Source of the DNA: Serinus canaria
Taxonomy: Eukaryota > Chordata > Aves > Passeriformes > Fringillidae
Assembly (NCBI RefSeq): GCF_022539315.1
Contig: NC_066323.1
Span: forward strand, 16,853,719-16,917,718
Direction of reading: 5' to 3'
DNA length: 64,000 bases
How positions within the stretch are numbered: the first letter of the stretch is position 1; every line of letters starts with the position of its first letter. The notes below the pieces were generated by a model. That model was not told the origin of the DNA. It made no database searches and saw nothing but the letters and a program-made list of their open reading frames with translations. Both the position numbers and the translations under genes were made by a program. Shown in pieces: positions 1 to 45,780 of this stretch.

Positions 1-2430
1 CAGAAGAGGGGTTTTTTTTCCAAGGACTTTGATGAAGAACAAATCTATATAAGTTATCCAGCTATAGCTGATGAATTAAATCAGCACCAGATAACAAACC
101 ATCGTGGCAAGTTTGCAGGAAAGGTTAATATTTGCTTTAGCACATTACACTGACACCTTCTTTCTCAACACAGAAACCACTTATTATTCCAGCAGCAATC
201 TCTCACTCTGTGGCAAATGTTTCATCATTTCTATTCTTTTGGGGAAGCCAGATCCACAATTCAAAACTGTCTCCAGCAAGTTCAATTAACAGACTGCTTC
301 ATCCTACATGCACAGAAGTTTAATCACGAGAGTGCAGGATGTAGTTTAATATATACCAATGTCTTCAGCATATTATTTTGTGGCTTTGTGCATATTATAT
401 ACTGATTTTGCATTATTAAGGGTTTTGCAAATAAATACAGGGGTGTCTGCACAACAGTCACTTCCTAAATCCCCAGTGAGGAGACCAGGAACACTGCTGG
501 GGCCCAAAAGTGGGTCTTAGAATATGCACTATTCTCCTCTACCATCACCTTTTCTCAGAGAAAAACCCTGGTATCCCTGCTGGAGGGTTAAACTCTCATT
601 TCCCTCTCTCATTGTCTGGCCCTGGACACCAACTCCACCCAAGCTGATCATTTTTGCATTTGATTTTGTACATGGTCAAACTCCACTGTCCATTTTCACA
701 TTGGGGCACAGAAGTTAGCAGGAGCACACAGCACACCAACTCACCTTCTAACTTTACTTTCTTCAAAAACACTGTCATTTGATTGGTGTACATTAGAGAG
801 AAAGGAAAACAAAAGGCTAAAGCACTGGGAAAACAGCATTTCAACCAAATCTGACTGATTTTTCTTTGTTTTAATGGTTTTGCTTTTAAATTAACCCTTT
901 GATCTACTTCCTGATACAAAGTGAACCTCACTGACAGATGTGCACTACTGAGGCACACAGCTCACACCAAGGATAAATGCCCATCTGCTGTGTGAGAAAC
1001 AGAAAACCTACACCTGTTCCAAATAAGAGGATATCAGGCATACTGGTAAATGCAGCAAAATTAATTCAAAGTTCTTTAGAAAAATATTTCCAAGCTTAAA
1101 AACAAAGATTTCCTGCAAACACCAGGCATAGCCACTGCATCCAGAGACAATTCCTTTATACATATGCACAATGAACCTATGATAGAAAAATGGGGGTTTA
1201 TGTAACCTCTTTACTTTGTCAGTCCTGCAGCACTTACAGGCTTGGAGATGTTATTTCTCCAGATGACTTTCTGCCTGGGGTTGGGTTGGACAGTGGCACA
1301 GAGTGATCAAGAGTACACAGGCTCACAGGCAGACATGGTGTGGGTGTTGCACGAGCTTGGGACAGGGCCAGACCTGCCCCAGGACTGTCAGCCCCTGGCC
1401 AAGTGAACAAATCTCAAATAACTGTAATTACAGGCATAAAACTAGCATAATCTGTAAAAATTGTCTGGTTTGGCCTTTTATCCAAAGTAGATACTATGAG
1501 ATTGCAAAATTTCATGTATCTGCTGTTTCAGCAGTAAAACTCTAATGACTTGACACTATGCTTCAGCCTGAAGCTGTTTTGGATTTGTGCTTAATACAGT
1601 GAGAAATAGCATTTGCCAGTTTTCAGTTTTAGCAGCTTTAGTTTTTTGGGCTCAAGACCAGTAACACTTGTCTTTCAAAAGACAGAAGCCCAATTAAAAC
1701 ACTTCTCTCTTTCATGGAACTTATATCCAAACTTTTCTGGTCTGCTGACTTGGAGAACATAAGATAAAAAACCACTTGGCATTTTCAGCCGACACACAGT
1801 GGGAATCTGTTAACGGGCATTTCTCTCATCTAATCCAGAAACTCACATTCACCTCCCAGTATTTCAGAACTTATTTTTGCTTCTGGTGCCATGCTCCTGG
1901 ATAATGAACAGGCAAATCACTGTCACAAAGAAAACTTGTCTTTTCCCTTTGAGGGTGAACTTTGGCAGCTTGCAGCACAGAACAAGGAAGCACAGGAACT
2001 TACAGCCAGAATTTTAAAGAGGTTCCTTTCGTATATAATGAAATTCTGTGCACATCTGTACAGCTTTTTTGAGACAGAGGCATGTTTACTCTGCCTACGC
2101 TGCACAGCAGAAGCAATGGGTCTCTAGTGCAGATCCAGCCCAAGCTGGTACACTGCATGAAGAAGCAGAGCTTTGCTTGTACCAGGCTACTGCTGGTATT
2201 TTTTCAGTATTTGCAGACAGATTCATTCTTTCTACAGAGGGCATGAGATTTAGGCTTCAACAACTGCTGCATGTCTGTATTTCAGGCCAGCTTGTGATTT
2301 GCACAAGTAAGGGCATTTTCAGTCATCAATTCCTGTCTCGGAAAACCATGAAGCACTACAACAAAACAAGCTTGGAGAGCAAGGGTTTTTACATTTTTCA
2401 GCCAGGAAGATAAAACCAAAAGTCTTTTAT

Positions 2431-2460
2431 CCAATGTGACTTTTATCCAAGTCACATTGG
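2431..2460. repeat. Perfect inverted repeat, 12-bp arms, 6-nt loop
   Basis: The arm CCAATGTGACTT at 2431-2442 is followed by a TTATCC spacer and its exact reverse complement AAGTCACATTGG at 2449-2460. It could form a hairpin or cruciform. The arms carry a CCAAT/ATTGG core. No function can be read from the sequence. Confidence 0.85.
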
Positions 2461-2978
2461 GAATTCTAAGTTGTAATAAGCTCACATTCCCCTTACAGCT
2501 TACTCAGTGTGCGAAATCACTTTTTCACATGTCAATCCCCAGATTTGAAGCATATCATTGACCAATTCAGGGCACTAATTTACAGTTATCTTACTTCATC
2601 TGTTAGTCCCACAGTTAATTTTACTAAGCTATGGCACATTACAACACACCTAGATGGACAACTTCAGCAGCTAAGCCAGTACCCCACTTATTCACTGCTC
2701 TAAACAGAATCCCTCTATCTATATCATGAATCATTAGCTGTCATAGGGCATATCTGTTCAAGTTTCCACATGCATATGGAACACCAGACAGACAATCAAG
2801 ATCATGCTTGGCATAAACTAGTTCCAGCCCCACACAAACCCCCAAAGAACATCTAAACTTCCAACCTATTCTGTGATGAACTCACACAGTATTTCAGTTG
2901 TCCTGAGGCATCCCCTCCCTGATTTGAAGGTGTCACTATTGAATCCAAAGCTTACAAACAAACAACAACTGTTCAGTC

Positions 2979-2995
2979 AAAAAAAAAAAAAAAAA
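2979..2995 (+). repeat. Poly-A run (17 A)
   Basis: A homopolymer run inside the presumed MOGAT1 intron. I could not recognise a retrotransposon body upstream of it, so it is listed only as low-complexity sequence. Confidence 0.9.
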
Positions 2996-4636
2996 GGCTA
3001 AAAAATCCAGACATAGGGGCAGTCCAGGACATCAGAAATCAGCCCATTTCTCACTGCTTTGAGTCATTTAGGATTCATCCACCTGAATTTTCCTGCAGCT
3101 AAGTGAAACTTTTTGGCCAAATCACTGGCTGCCCTTTCACTTGAAAGCATCCGCCTACGAAATGACAAGATCACATTGGTCAGCTCTAAAGATAAACATC
3201 CCATGGTGCACAAGCAGATACTTATTATTAGAATCAAATTGTTGATCAAGCCTTCTTGCAAATCCATTTTTTCATGATCACATGAACTCACTATACTCCA
3301 CATAACTAGCCATAAGACCATTTCTGAGTTGATTTTCCTTGACATTCCCAGGCAGAGCCAGCTGCAGATGACAGCTCCCTACTTTACCTGCTAAACTACA
3401 AAGAGGGGATTTTCTGCATCCTGATCACTTCTAGTAAGCACAGGGAGATGTGGTTTTCTGCAGCAGTATTACTCCATTAGGGGAAAAAAAAAGTTTTCTT
3501 CCACTGCCCCTGAACTTCCACTGCTTTATGAGACTTTAATAATGGCTCATACCAAGACCTAATTCAGTAACAGAAAATTAAAGAACAGACTACTTACAAT
3601 GTAGCCACAAAGAGAAACTGTTTATCATTTAACTACACATAATTCCGAGGTAACAGAACATCTGCTGATTAATCTGGGAAGATACTTCATACCCTCCATA
3701 CTTCCCCCAAATCTTTCATGTGTGGGTTAACAACCTAAAAAACACCTGAAAGACATCAGACCAGGATAATATATTTGTAAGACATACAAGGAAGATAAGT
3801 TCACACTACTTTTCTCCTTGTAAATCCTACAGCATAGACAATCTTGAAGCATTCCAGCATTTCCAGTAATACTATTCAATAACCACTTCCCAGTTTATAC
3901 AATCCATGGATTTAGTCTCATAGAGTTAAGGCTTATCTTACCTTATCAAATGATTCATTTCATCAAATTCAAGATACCTACCCATGTGAATATAATTTGC
4001 TGCTGTGAATAGGTGCTTAATGATATGTGTCTATTAAGATATTAGGAAAATTAATTATAGAGGAACAATCAGTAGAAAAAGACTGATTACCAAGTAGAAT
4101 TAGCAACACTTTCTTAAAGCTAGTGAGGATATTTTTCATACACTTACAGAACTGTTCTGCATTTGAATCAATTCACTGACAATGCCCATTATTTTTCATT
4201 ACCTTGTTAAACGAGAATTTTATTGAAATACAGCATTTAAAGTTATTTTACGAAATTATGCAGGAAAACAGCGTTAGTCATGTACCAGACTTTATGCTCA
4301 TCTTCGATAAAAAAGTTGTTGTCAGAAACATACTGGGCGTCTCAATGAGGAACCACAGACACTAGCTTTTTAGGCTCATATTTGAAGCAGAACCCATAGA
4401 AAGAAACAGACCCCCATACAAGAAGAAAAGCCATCCAAAGCTTTCAGGGAAGAAAGAAGTGCGATGCTCCTGCCCGCCCGGGATCGCCGGGGAAGAGCTC
4501 GCCCCCGGCCGCTTCTGCACCCACGTGGAGCCACGGCTGGCACCGAGCGATGCCCACGGGTAACGCTGGTCACAGAAAAAGCCGCTTCTCGCCCTTTTCT
4601 CTCTGGGGCAGGGGCAGGAAGGAGAAAGGCTGTTAC

Positions 4637-4730
4637 CCAGCAGGAGGAAGGAGAAGATCCACTGCAGAACGGCGACTGTCTGGATCCTCCTCTTTAGGGG
4701 GATATTGATGGGGGCAAACTCGACCTTCAT
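4637..4730 (-). CDS. MOGAT1: MOGAT1 coding exon 1 (2-acylglycerol O-acyltransferase 1, N-terminus)
   Basis: Monoacylglycerol acyltransferase 1 is an ER membrane enzyme of the DGAT2 family. It transfers an acyl group from acyl-CoA to monoacylglycerol to make diacylglycerol for fat synthesis. The exon encodes 31 residues starting MKVEFAPINIPL and continuing KRRIQTVAVLQW, followed by a hydrophobic run that begins the first membrane segment. This closely matches the known MOGAT1 N-terminus. The ATG is at 4730-4728. The exon ends in phase 1 at 4637 before a GTAACA donor (4636 downward). The reading frame is open upstream as far as an ATG at 5102, but that GC-rich extension does not look like the family, so the internal ATG is chosen. 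The gene is divergent from FARSB across the CpG island. The remaining exons, including the catalytic HPHG motif, are not in the window. Confidence 0.88.
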
Positions 4731-4766
4731 TCTGACGGAGAGCAGCGCGGGAGGCACGGAGCTTCC

Positions 4767-4787
4767 GGCTCCAGCTCCAGCTCCAGC
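4767..4787. repeat. Short GCTCCA hexanucleotide repeat in MOGAT1 5' leader
   Basis: About three and a half tandem GCTCCA units lie just upstream of the MOGAT1 start codon, in the region expected to be its 5' untranslated leader. The long minus-strand ORFs here are probably a side effect of the GC-rich repeat. Confidence 0.7.
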
Positions 4788-5528
4788 CCTGGCCCCGGCT
4801 CCAGCCGCCGCACCTGCCCGCTGAGTGCCGCTCTGCCGCGGCCCCGGCCGTGCAGGACGCGCCCCTCCCGCCGCCGGCGCTGCCCACGGCGGCGGGTCCG
4901 GCAGGCGGGGACGAGGAGGCGGTGCCGCCCGCCCCGGCCGCTGGAAACGTGATCCTGGAGCGGGAGCTGGCAGAGCCCGGGCACGGCTGCGGGGGCTGGC
5001 GGCTGCTACACCCCCTCCGCCCACAGGCGGTCGGCAGGGCTCCCCCCGCCCGGAGCGCCGCGCCTGCCACCGCTCCGCATGAGCGGCACCGGGCGGAGGC
5101 ACCGCGGCTGTGTCGGAGCGAGCTCCGCGCCTGCGGACCCAGGTGCGCCCGCACGCCCGGCACCTGCGCTGCGCTGCCGGGCCGGGCGGATTTTTCCCCT
5201 CGGAGCGCCCGGAGACCCGGCACTCCGGGGCGTGCTTAAGGCTCTTACCATTAAAGAGCTTATAGAGCTGACCCAGAACTTAGAGTTCCTGCAGTGTTTG
5301 GCGTCAAGCGTTTCGTTTTTAATTACAACAGCACACGCACAGCCTCCAACCGCCCGCGGCGCTTCGCCCGGGGTGTCCGTGACAGGGATCGTCACTAAAT
5401 ACAACTTCGGCGTGAAAAAGAAACCACCCGCCGAAACTTGCACAGCGTTGCCCCAGCTGACCCCCTTCTCCATGGGGACGGCGGCAGCGTCGGGATTCAC
5501 AATCTCCCGCGGGGACAGGGATAACGCT

Positions 5529-5599
5529 GGGACTTGTGGTCCCCACGCGGGGACGGAGACGGAGACGGGGACAGCGGCACCGCCGGGACTCGCGGTCCC
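5529..5599. repeat. G-rich minisatellite-like block with two short palindromes
   Basis: Two imperfect palindromes, GGGACTTGTGGTCCCC at 5529-5544 and GGGACTCGCGGTCCC at 5585-5599, flank a GGGGACGGAGAC-type purine repeat at about 5548-5573. The block lies inside the CpG island about 300-370 bp upstream of the FARSB start codon. Confidence 0.75.
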
Positions 5600-5655
5600 A
5601 CACGGGCCGTCCCTCCCGCCCGGCGCCGGCTACAGCGCGGGGCCCCGGCTTGGGC

Positions 5656-5664
5656 TGATGTCAC
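5656..5664. promoter_or_regulatory. CRE/ATF-like TGATGTCAC motif
   Basis: TGATGTCAC differs by one base from the palindromic CRE core TGACGTCA. The related CGATGTCAC occurs about 107 bp downstream (5763-5771). Both lie in the CpG island upstream of FARSB. Cytosolic synthetase genes are known ATF4/stress targets, but these sites do not match the typical ATF4 composite element, so binding is only a suggestion. Confidence 0.35.
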
Positions 5665-5869
5665 CGCCGTAGCTGCCCGCCGCGCTGCCGGGGCTCGGCG
5701 CGCTGCCCGCCTCCTCCCCGGGAGCAGCACGGGCTCGGAGCATCCCCACGGCCGCCCGGGCGCGATGTCACGGCGCCGGGGAGCGCGGGGGGCGGCGGGC
5801 GCGGCCGGGGCTCGAAGGGCGGCCCGCGGGCATCGCGGCGGGAACGCGGCGGGGCCTGGCGGGCGCACG

Positions 5870-5880
5870 GCGCAGGCGCA
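5870..5880. promoter_or_regulatory. NRF1-like site upstream of FARSB start
   Basis: GCGCAGGCGCA matches the tandem GCGCA half-site arrangement bound by nuclear respiratory factor 1. It lies about 20 bp upstream of the FARSB ATG, so the transcription start is probably very close and the 5' leader short. Confidence 0.5.
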
Positions 5881-5898
5881 GCGCGGGCCTATGCCGCC

Positions 5899-41041
<35,143 letters not shown>

Positions 41042-41165
41042 AGACGTGACTTTCATCTGCGACAGCCGTCCACTGTCACATACAGCACCCTCTCCTCTTT
41101 CGTCTGCCTCCCAGAGGACATCCTCTTATGCTTTTATGTTCCAATAAACCAGAAAAAACAGATCC
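41042..41165 (+). other. FARSB: FARSB 3' untranslated region
   Basis: About 120 bp from the TGA to the expected cleavage site just after the poly(A) signal. The GT-rich TGTGTTCTGTG stretch after 41180 fits a downstream processing element. The 3'UTR is short. Confidence 0.75.
41143..41148 (+). terminator. FARSB: FARSB poly(A) signal AATAAA
   Basis: A canonical AATAAA about 100 bp after the stop codon, followed by an A-rich presumed cleavage zone and a GT-rich element. Confidence 0.85.
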
Positions 41166-44100
41166 TGTCTCCCTGAGTAAATGTGTTCTGTGCAGTGCAA
41201 TCTGGCTGGCTTCTGCAGGGAAGGAATGTGGGATCTCGGACTAGGCTGTGCCCTCAATGTTTTCAAAGGGCAGGGGGGAAGAAACAAGTTGGGTCAAAGC
41301 CCAGGGTTTTACAAGAGAAATGTAATGGCAGAGCACATGATTAGTCTTCAAAATCAGAAATGTTCCACAGACACAGCTTCATACTGTAACTGATTATGGC
41401 TGCATAACAGGAATCTCATTCTTTTCTTAGTGCATGAAATAAGATAATTGATTAGAGCAAATGTTGAGTGAATGTGAGCAGAACTAAGGAGTTGAGCTTT
41501 TATTCTATACGGTTGTCATGTGCTCATCAATGGCTGGGGGAGGAAAATAAACTTGTTTCATGAAAACCAGAGCTATTTTGTAAGCAAGATGTGTGTAATA
41601 TCTGCTTCCCTGCTCCAGACATAACTGTTGGTCCTTTATCATTATAAATTCAGAAAGGGGAGGGGGTGGAATTAAATTTTTTTCATTGTTGATGTCAGCC
41701 TAGCGGTTTTTGAAGCTCCAAACCAAATGGGGAAGTGCATTTAAGAGCATATGCCAGTGGTGTTTTGCATGAGTAGCAGAGAACTATCAAAGCCTTTGTC
41801 TGCCTGAGGCTGGCATGTTTGTCTGCAGAAGTGAGCGTGGGCCCTCTTCACTCCCAGCCCCACCAGGGCTTTCTGGACCCCAGCTGTGCAGCAGGACCAT
41901 GCAGCTTTTGGGCAGGGTTACTTTTCTGGCAGTTCTACCCTTGCCAGTACATGAGAACCTCTTATGGGTCAGGCTTTTCCTTCTAGGTGGCTTTCTGGCA
42001 GCAGTTGTGTCACAGCTTCGTGCATTGTGCCTCTGCTCTCTCTGAAACTGAGAAGCTCCGTCCAGCATAGCGATGCCCAATCCTTCCTTTCAGCAGGAAT
42101 GTCACCAAGTGGGTGGTCAGCCCAGTACACTGAAGCAGCTCTTGACTGGCAGCCTTGTGGAGCTGGCTGTCCCTCCTTTGCAATACTATAACCATTGCTA
42201 ATGCTGCAGGCCAACAACAGCCAGTACTTTGTGTTAGGCCGATGCACTGTGGCTCCTTTCTGCTGTGAGAGCCAGGAGGGGCTATCCAAGAGTGGACATC
42301 TGGGAAGGGTGTCACAATGACTGCCCCACTGAGCAGAGATGTGCAGTGTGAGGTAAGCTTGTATGAGCTGCACAGACCCCTATCACTGGGCCCACGAGGG
42401 CTTTTCAATGGCAGCCCCATCAATAATCTCAACAGGTGGGAAGGCAACAGGCAAGGCTTTTTGGTGCAAGTGATAATCCAGTATGAAATATGCACTACAG
42501 TTACCCATCTGGAAACCCTACGGTTCCCCTCAGATGGAAGTGTAGATTTTAATTATCTCTGCATGACAGATGTGAAATGAGAATATAGCTCTTGCCATAC
42601 GTTGCACCACTGACTCCAGTGCCCACAGAGAGTGAGAAAACTGCAGCTCACATTTCAAACCTCCCAGGGGATTAGGCAGCTTGGCATTTGCAGGATCTCT
42701 CTCTCCATGATGCCTACACAACTGTAAGCAGGCAGGCTTGCAGTGTGGGAAGCAATGTGTAAGGCAGATGGAAAGTATTAACCCCCCCCTTGTTTATTGG
42801 TGTGTCATGCACGGGGATTAGGACGACAATGAGGCAGATTTGCATTGCAGCAGAGCACAGGCATATTTGCGTGCACTAAATATATTTCTCTACACAAGAT
42901 TTTCTGACTCTTTGGGTGTCCCAATTCTCCTGTGAATTTAGCTGTCCTTTGAGTGTAAAGACTAGATTAAGCTGGGACTAAGGGCTTGAGCTGCAGTGGC
43001 ATGTGTTGTGAGGCTTTTAGGGATTGCTTCTTTTTCATACCATTTGCTCAAGCATTGGCAGCTAAATGCTCCAAAACCACGAGCTTTGTCCCAGGTAAGA
43101 ACCATTTCTTGCTAAAAGTAGAGGATGAGAATCAAGAGAAAGGTTAAAAAGCCTCTTCAGAGTCCCTGACCCCTCCAGTTAACTATGGTGCCAGCAGCCT
43201 TGCAATGAAATTCAAGCTCTGCTGTAGTGCTGAGCTCAGGATTAACTGTGATTCCTGATGAGTGGGACACTTCATATAAGGCTGGTGTATTTATTGCAAG
43301 GCTTTGTCTTTCATAGCTCCAAAGCAATTATCTGGTATTTACAGCCTGCTCATAGCTGGGTGCAGTACTCGAGGTAGTCATTACACAGCTTCGTGCTGGA
43401 GCCAGCCACTGAACACTGAAATTTGCCCTTACCCTTTGCTGTAGCCATGGGCTCTGGCCAAAGAAACCTTTGCTGCTGGTGGGGACTTGTGAGCAGTTCT
43501 TAAACATCTTTTGAACTTGGGTTTTCTTTTTTAACAAGAGTTGGGAGTGGGACTCATTGCCTTTTTTAACTACTGTTCCTCAATTATGGATTACTTTTGG
43601 CCCGCTCCTGCTCCCTGTGGGTACTGGGGATCTGAACACAAGCAGAAAAGGCTGGGGAGCTGGTGGCAGAGAGATCAGAGCTGGTTCAGTGTGCTGCCTG
43701 AGTGATTGCTGGGTTCCATTCTGCTGCACACGTGCTCTGAGCTCTGGGTTTGTCCTTGGTGTGCTTTGGTGGTGATTTTGCAAAGAGCAGAACCTTGAGG
43801 CAGCCTGGCTGCAGCTCCCAGGCCCTGCTGCCTGCAGGTTACCCTGGCTATTGCACAAGGGTATTTACGTAAAGGTGATGCCTGGGACTGTTTCCATCTC
43901 CAGGCTGGCACTGTGCTCACTTGAAATTTAAATCAGCCTTGGTTTGGCAGGTGAGTATGGAACAGGCTGGGCAAAAGTGCTGCCAGGAGGCTGCCAGGGG
44001 ATCATGGCCTGGCACAGGTGACACCTTTGACCGCCCAGTGACCTTGAAACCGAGCCCGCTGCAGGGGGGTGGCAGCGGGGTGACAGTGGGCAGATGGGAA

Positions 44101-45724
44101 GTCAGTGAGACAGCAGGAAAGCTCTGACAGGAGCAGGAAGCAAGAGAGGGCCTTGCTTTACTCATGGCTCAGCAAATGTGCAAGATCCCAGCCACTGCCC
44201 AGTCACACTTCCACCCTGTTCAGAGAGGTACCCGTGTTTTCAAACTTGTAGCACAGTTGAGAAGGGTCAAAACTGAAACTGAGACTGTTTTCTTCTGTTC
44301 CCTAAATTACATCAACTACATCCAGAAAAGCAAGTCATGAGCTTGCTTGTGATTTTGCATTGGAACTTGGATGGATTAGGAGACTGGGGTCATGACAAAG
44401 TTACTGCTGGGAAATTAAAGCAGGGAAATTCAGTGCTTGCTGCTTTGACTCTTAATCCCTGCCAAAAGGTGCAATATCCATTTGACTTCTGACAGAGTAG
44501 CTGGTTCTGCACTGGGGCACCAGCACACAGAGATGCCCCAGAGAGGAGAAAGCCTGGGTCAGCACCACAGGCCCAGAAAGCCATTTGCAAAGTAAGCTGG
44601 TCAGGAGAAGGCAGCCTCCAGGCAGGACAGAGTGGGCTAAGCTATGGGTGAGGTGCCTTGAGAGCTCAAAGGCAGCTGAGATTGCCTTGGATCACCCCTC
44701 CAGCTGTAGGCAGGCACAGGAGGGAGAGCTGCAGCACTGGAGCAGAGCAGACAGCACAGACAGTACGGGGAACACAACAGCCCAGGCTGATACTCTGGAA
44801 GTCACCGCCCACTCCATTCACATCAAAAGCAGTGTTTTACTCTAAAGCACAAGTGTGCATACTCGAGAGGATTCAGCTGGTGCCTTTGTCTTACAAAGTA
44901 AAGAACATGGCCAGCAAACCCCCGCAAAACCTCATTCTCTCCCACCACCCTGGAAATGCAGAGCCATCTGCACTGCAGGGATGAAGAGCATTTCCAAAGA
45001 CAGCAAAGACACGGATTTGCAGTGAGGAGCTGGTGCTTCAGGTTAATGAAATACAGAAAGGGTGAAGTGTCTCAGCTTGCCTCTCCCAGCCTGGCCCTGC
45101 AGGACTGGCTATGGTCCTGTGAGCATCCCAGGAGCACAGCCTCAGCACAGAGCCCAGCTGAAAGCCCTGCCTAACCCAGCTGGCCCAGGGATGCTGCAGC
45201 AATTGGGCTTATCCTGATCAGTTGTGGGCACTTGCAGTGACACCTCTTCCAGGCAGGATGTGATCCTGAGAGGAGGATGAGGCCCTATCTGGTTTCAAAT
45301 ACACTTTTTAACCACAAAACCTTGTTAGGCTCCTCAAGTAATGCAAAATATTCTGCAGTTCATGGGCTGTCATGCTGTCATTGCACTTGTTAAATTGGCT
45401 TCCAGTTAACTGTTTAGTCTATTAGAAGCAGATATTGAAGGTGAAGGAGATTCCAGTGCCCAAAAGTCCTCCAGCACTAATTACATGCAACTCACCCATT
45501 TACATTTGCAAATGTTGTAACAAATAGCCATTGGTAGACCAGTGATGTCTTTTTAAAATGTTTTTTAAAAAGCAGGATCCTTCTGGAGGAGTCAAAGCAT
45601 GGAGCTAGACTGAGCAGGAGACAAGCAGGACAGTTTGGGAAGCTCTTTTAGCTGGGACTCATTGCCTTTACATCAGCCATTTACAAGTATCAACAGAGGA
45701 TGCAAAACAAACAGACAGAAAACA
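41166..45724. other. Intergenic gap between convergent FARSB and SGPP2
   Basis: About 4.6 kb between the two predicted 3' ends. There are scattered short ORFs on both strands with no recognisable peptides. A C run occurs at about 42782-42788. I saw no RNA gene, transposon or exon. Confidence 0.65.
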
Positions 45725-45740
45725 AACTCTGCAAAATAGG

Positions 45741-45746
45741 TTTATT
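45741..45746 (-). terminator. SGPP2: Probable SGPP2 distal poly(A) signal
   Basis: AATAAA on the minus strand, followed within about 30 nt by T- and GT-rich sequence. It pairs with a second AATAAA 34 bp upstream in the transcript (45780-45775). Confidence 0.6.
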
Positions 45747-45774
45747 TTAAAATTTGAACCAAATATAGTTTGCA

Positions 45775-45780
45775 TTTATT
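45775..45780 (-). terminator. SGPP2: Second SGPP2 poly(A) signal AATAAA
   Basis: Tandem partner of the signal at 45741-45746. Either could direct cleavage near 45725-45760. Confidence 0.5.

Larger units (their letters stand above)
1..4636 (-). other. MOGAT1: Probable MOGAT1 intron 1 (partial)
   Basis: This is AT-rich sequence downstream of the MOGAT1 exon 1 donor on the minus strand. I looked for the next exon, which in this family carries a membrane segment followed by a conserved Trp-Leu-Tyr-Phe-Asp-Trp stretch, and did not find it. The intron therefore probably continues past the left edge. The stretch holds a 17-A run (2979-2995), a perfect 12-bp inverted repeat (2431-2460) and one unrecognised minus-strand ORF (3064-3345). 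I saw no other gene. Confidence 0.6.

Noticed and set aside
2853..2880. Text resembling the 3' end of a CR1 retrotransposon (CTTCCAACC...TTCTGTGATGA)
   Set aside because: The match is short and I could not see a CR1 body on either side, so the element is not claimed.
4633..5223. Several long overlapping ORFs on both strands across 4360-6610
   Set aside because: They lie in the CpG island, where stop codons are rare by composition. Their peptides are Pro/Ala/Arg/Gly-rich and no family is recognisable. Only the MOGAT1 exon 1 and FARSB exon 1 frames are supported.
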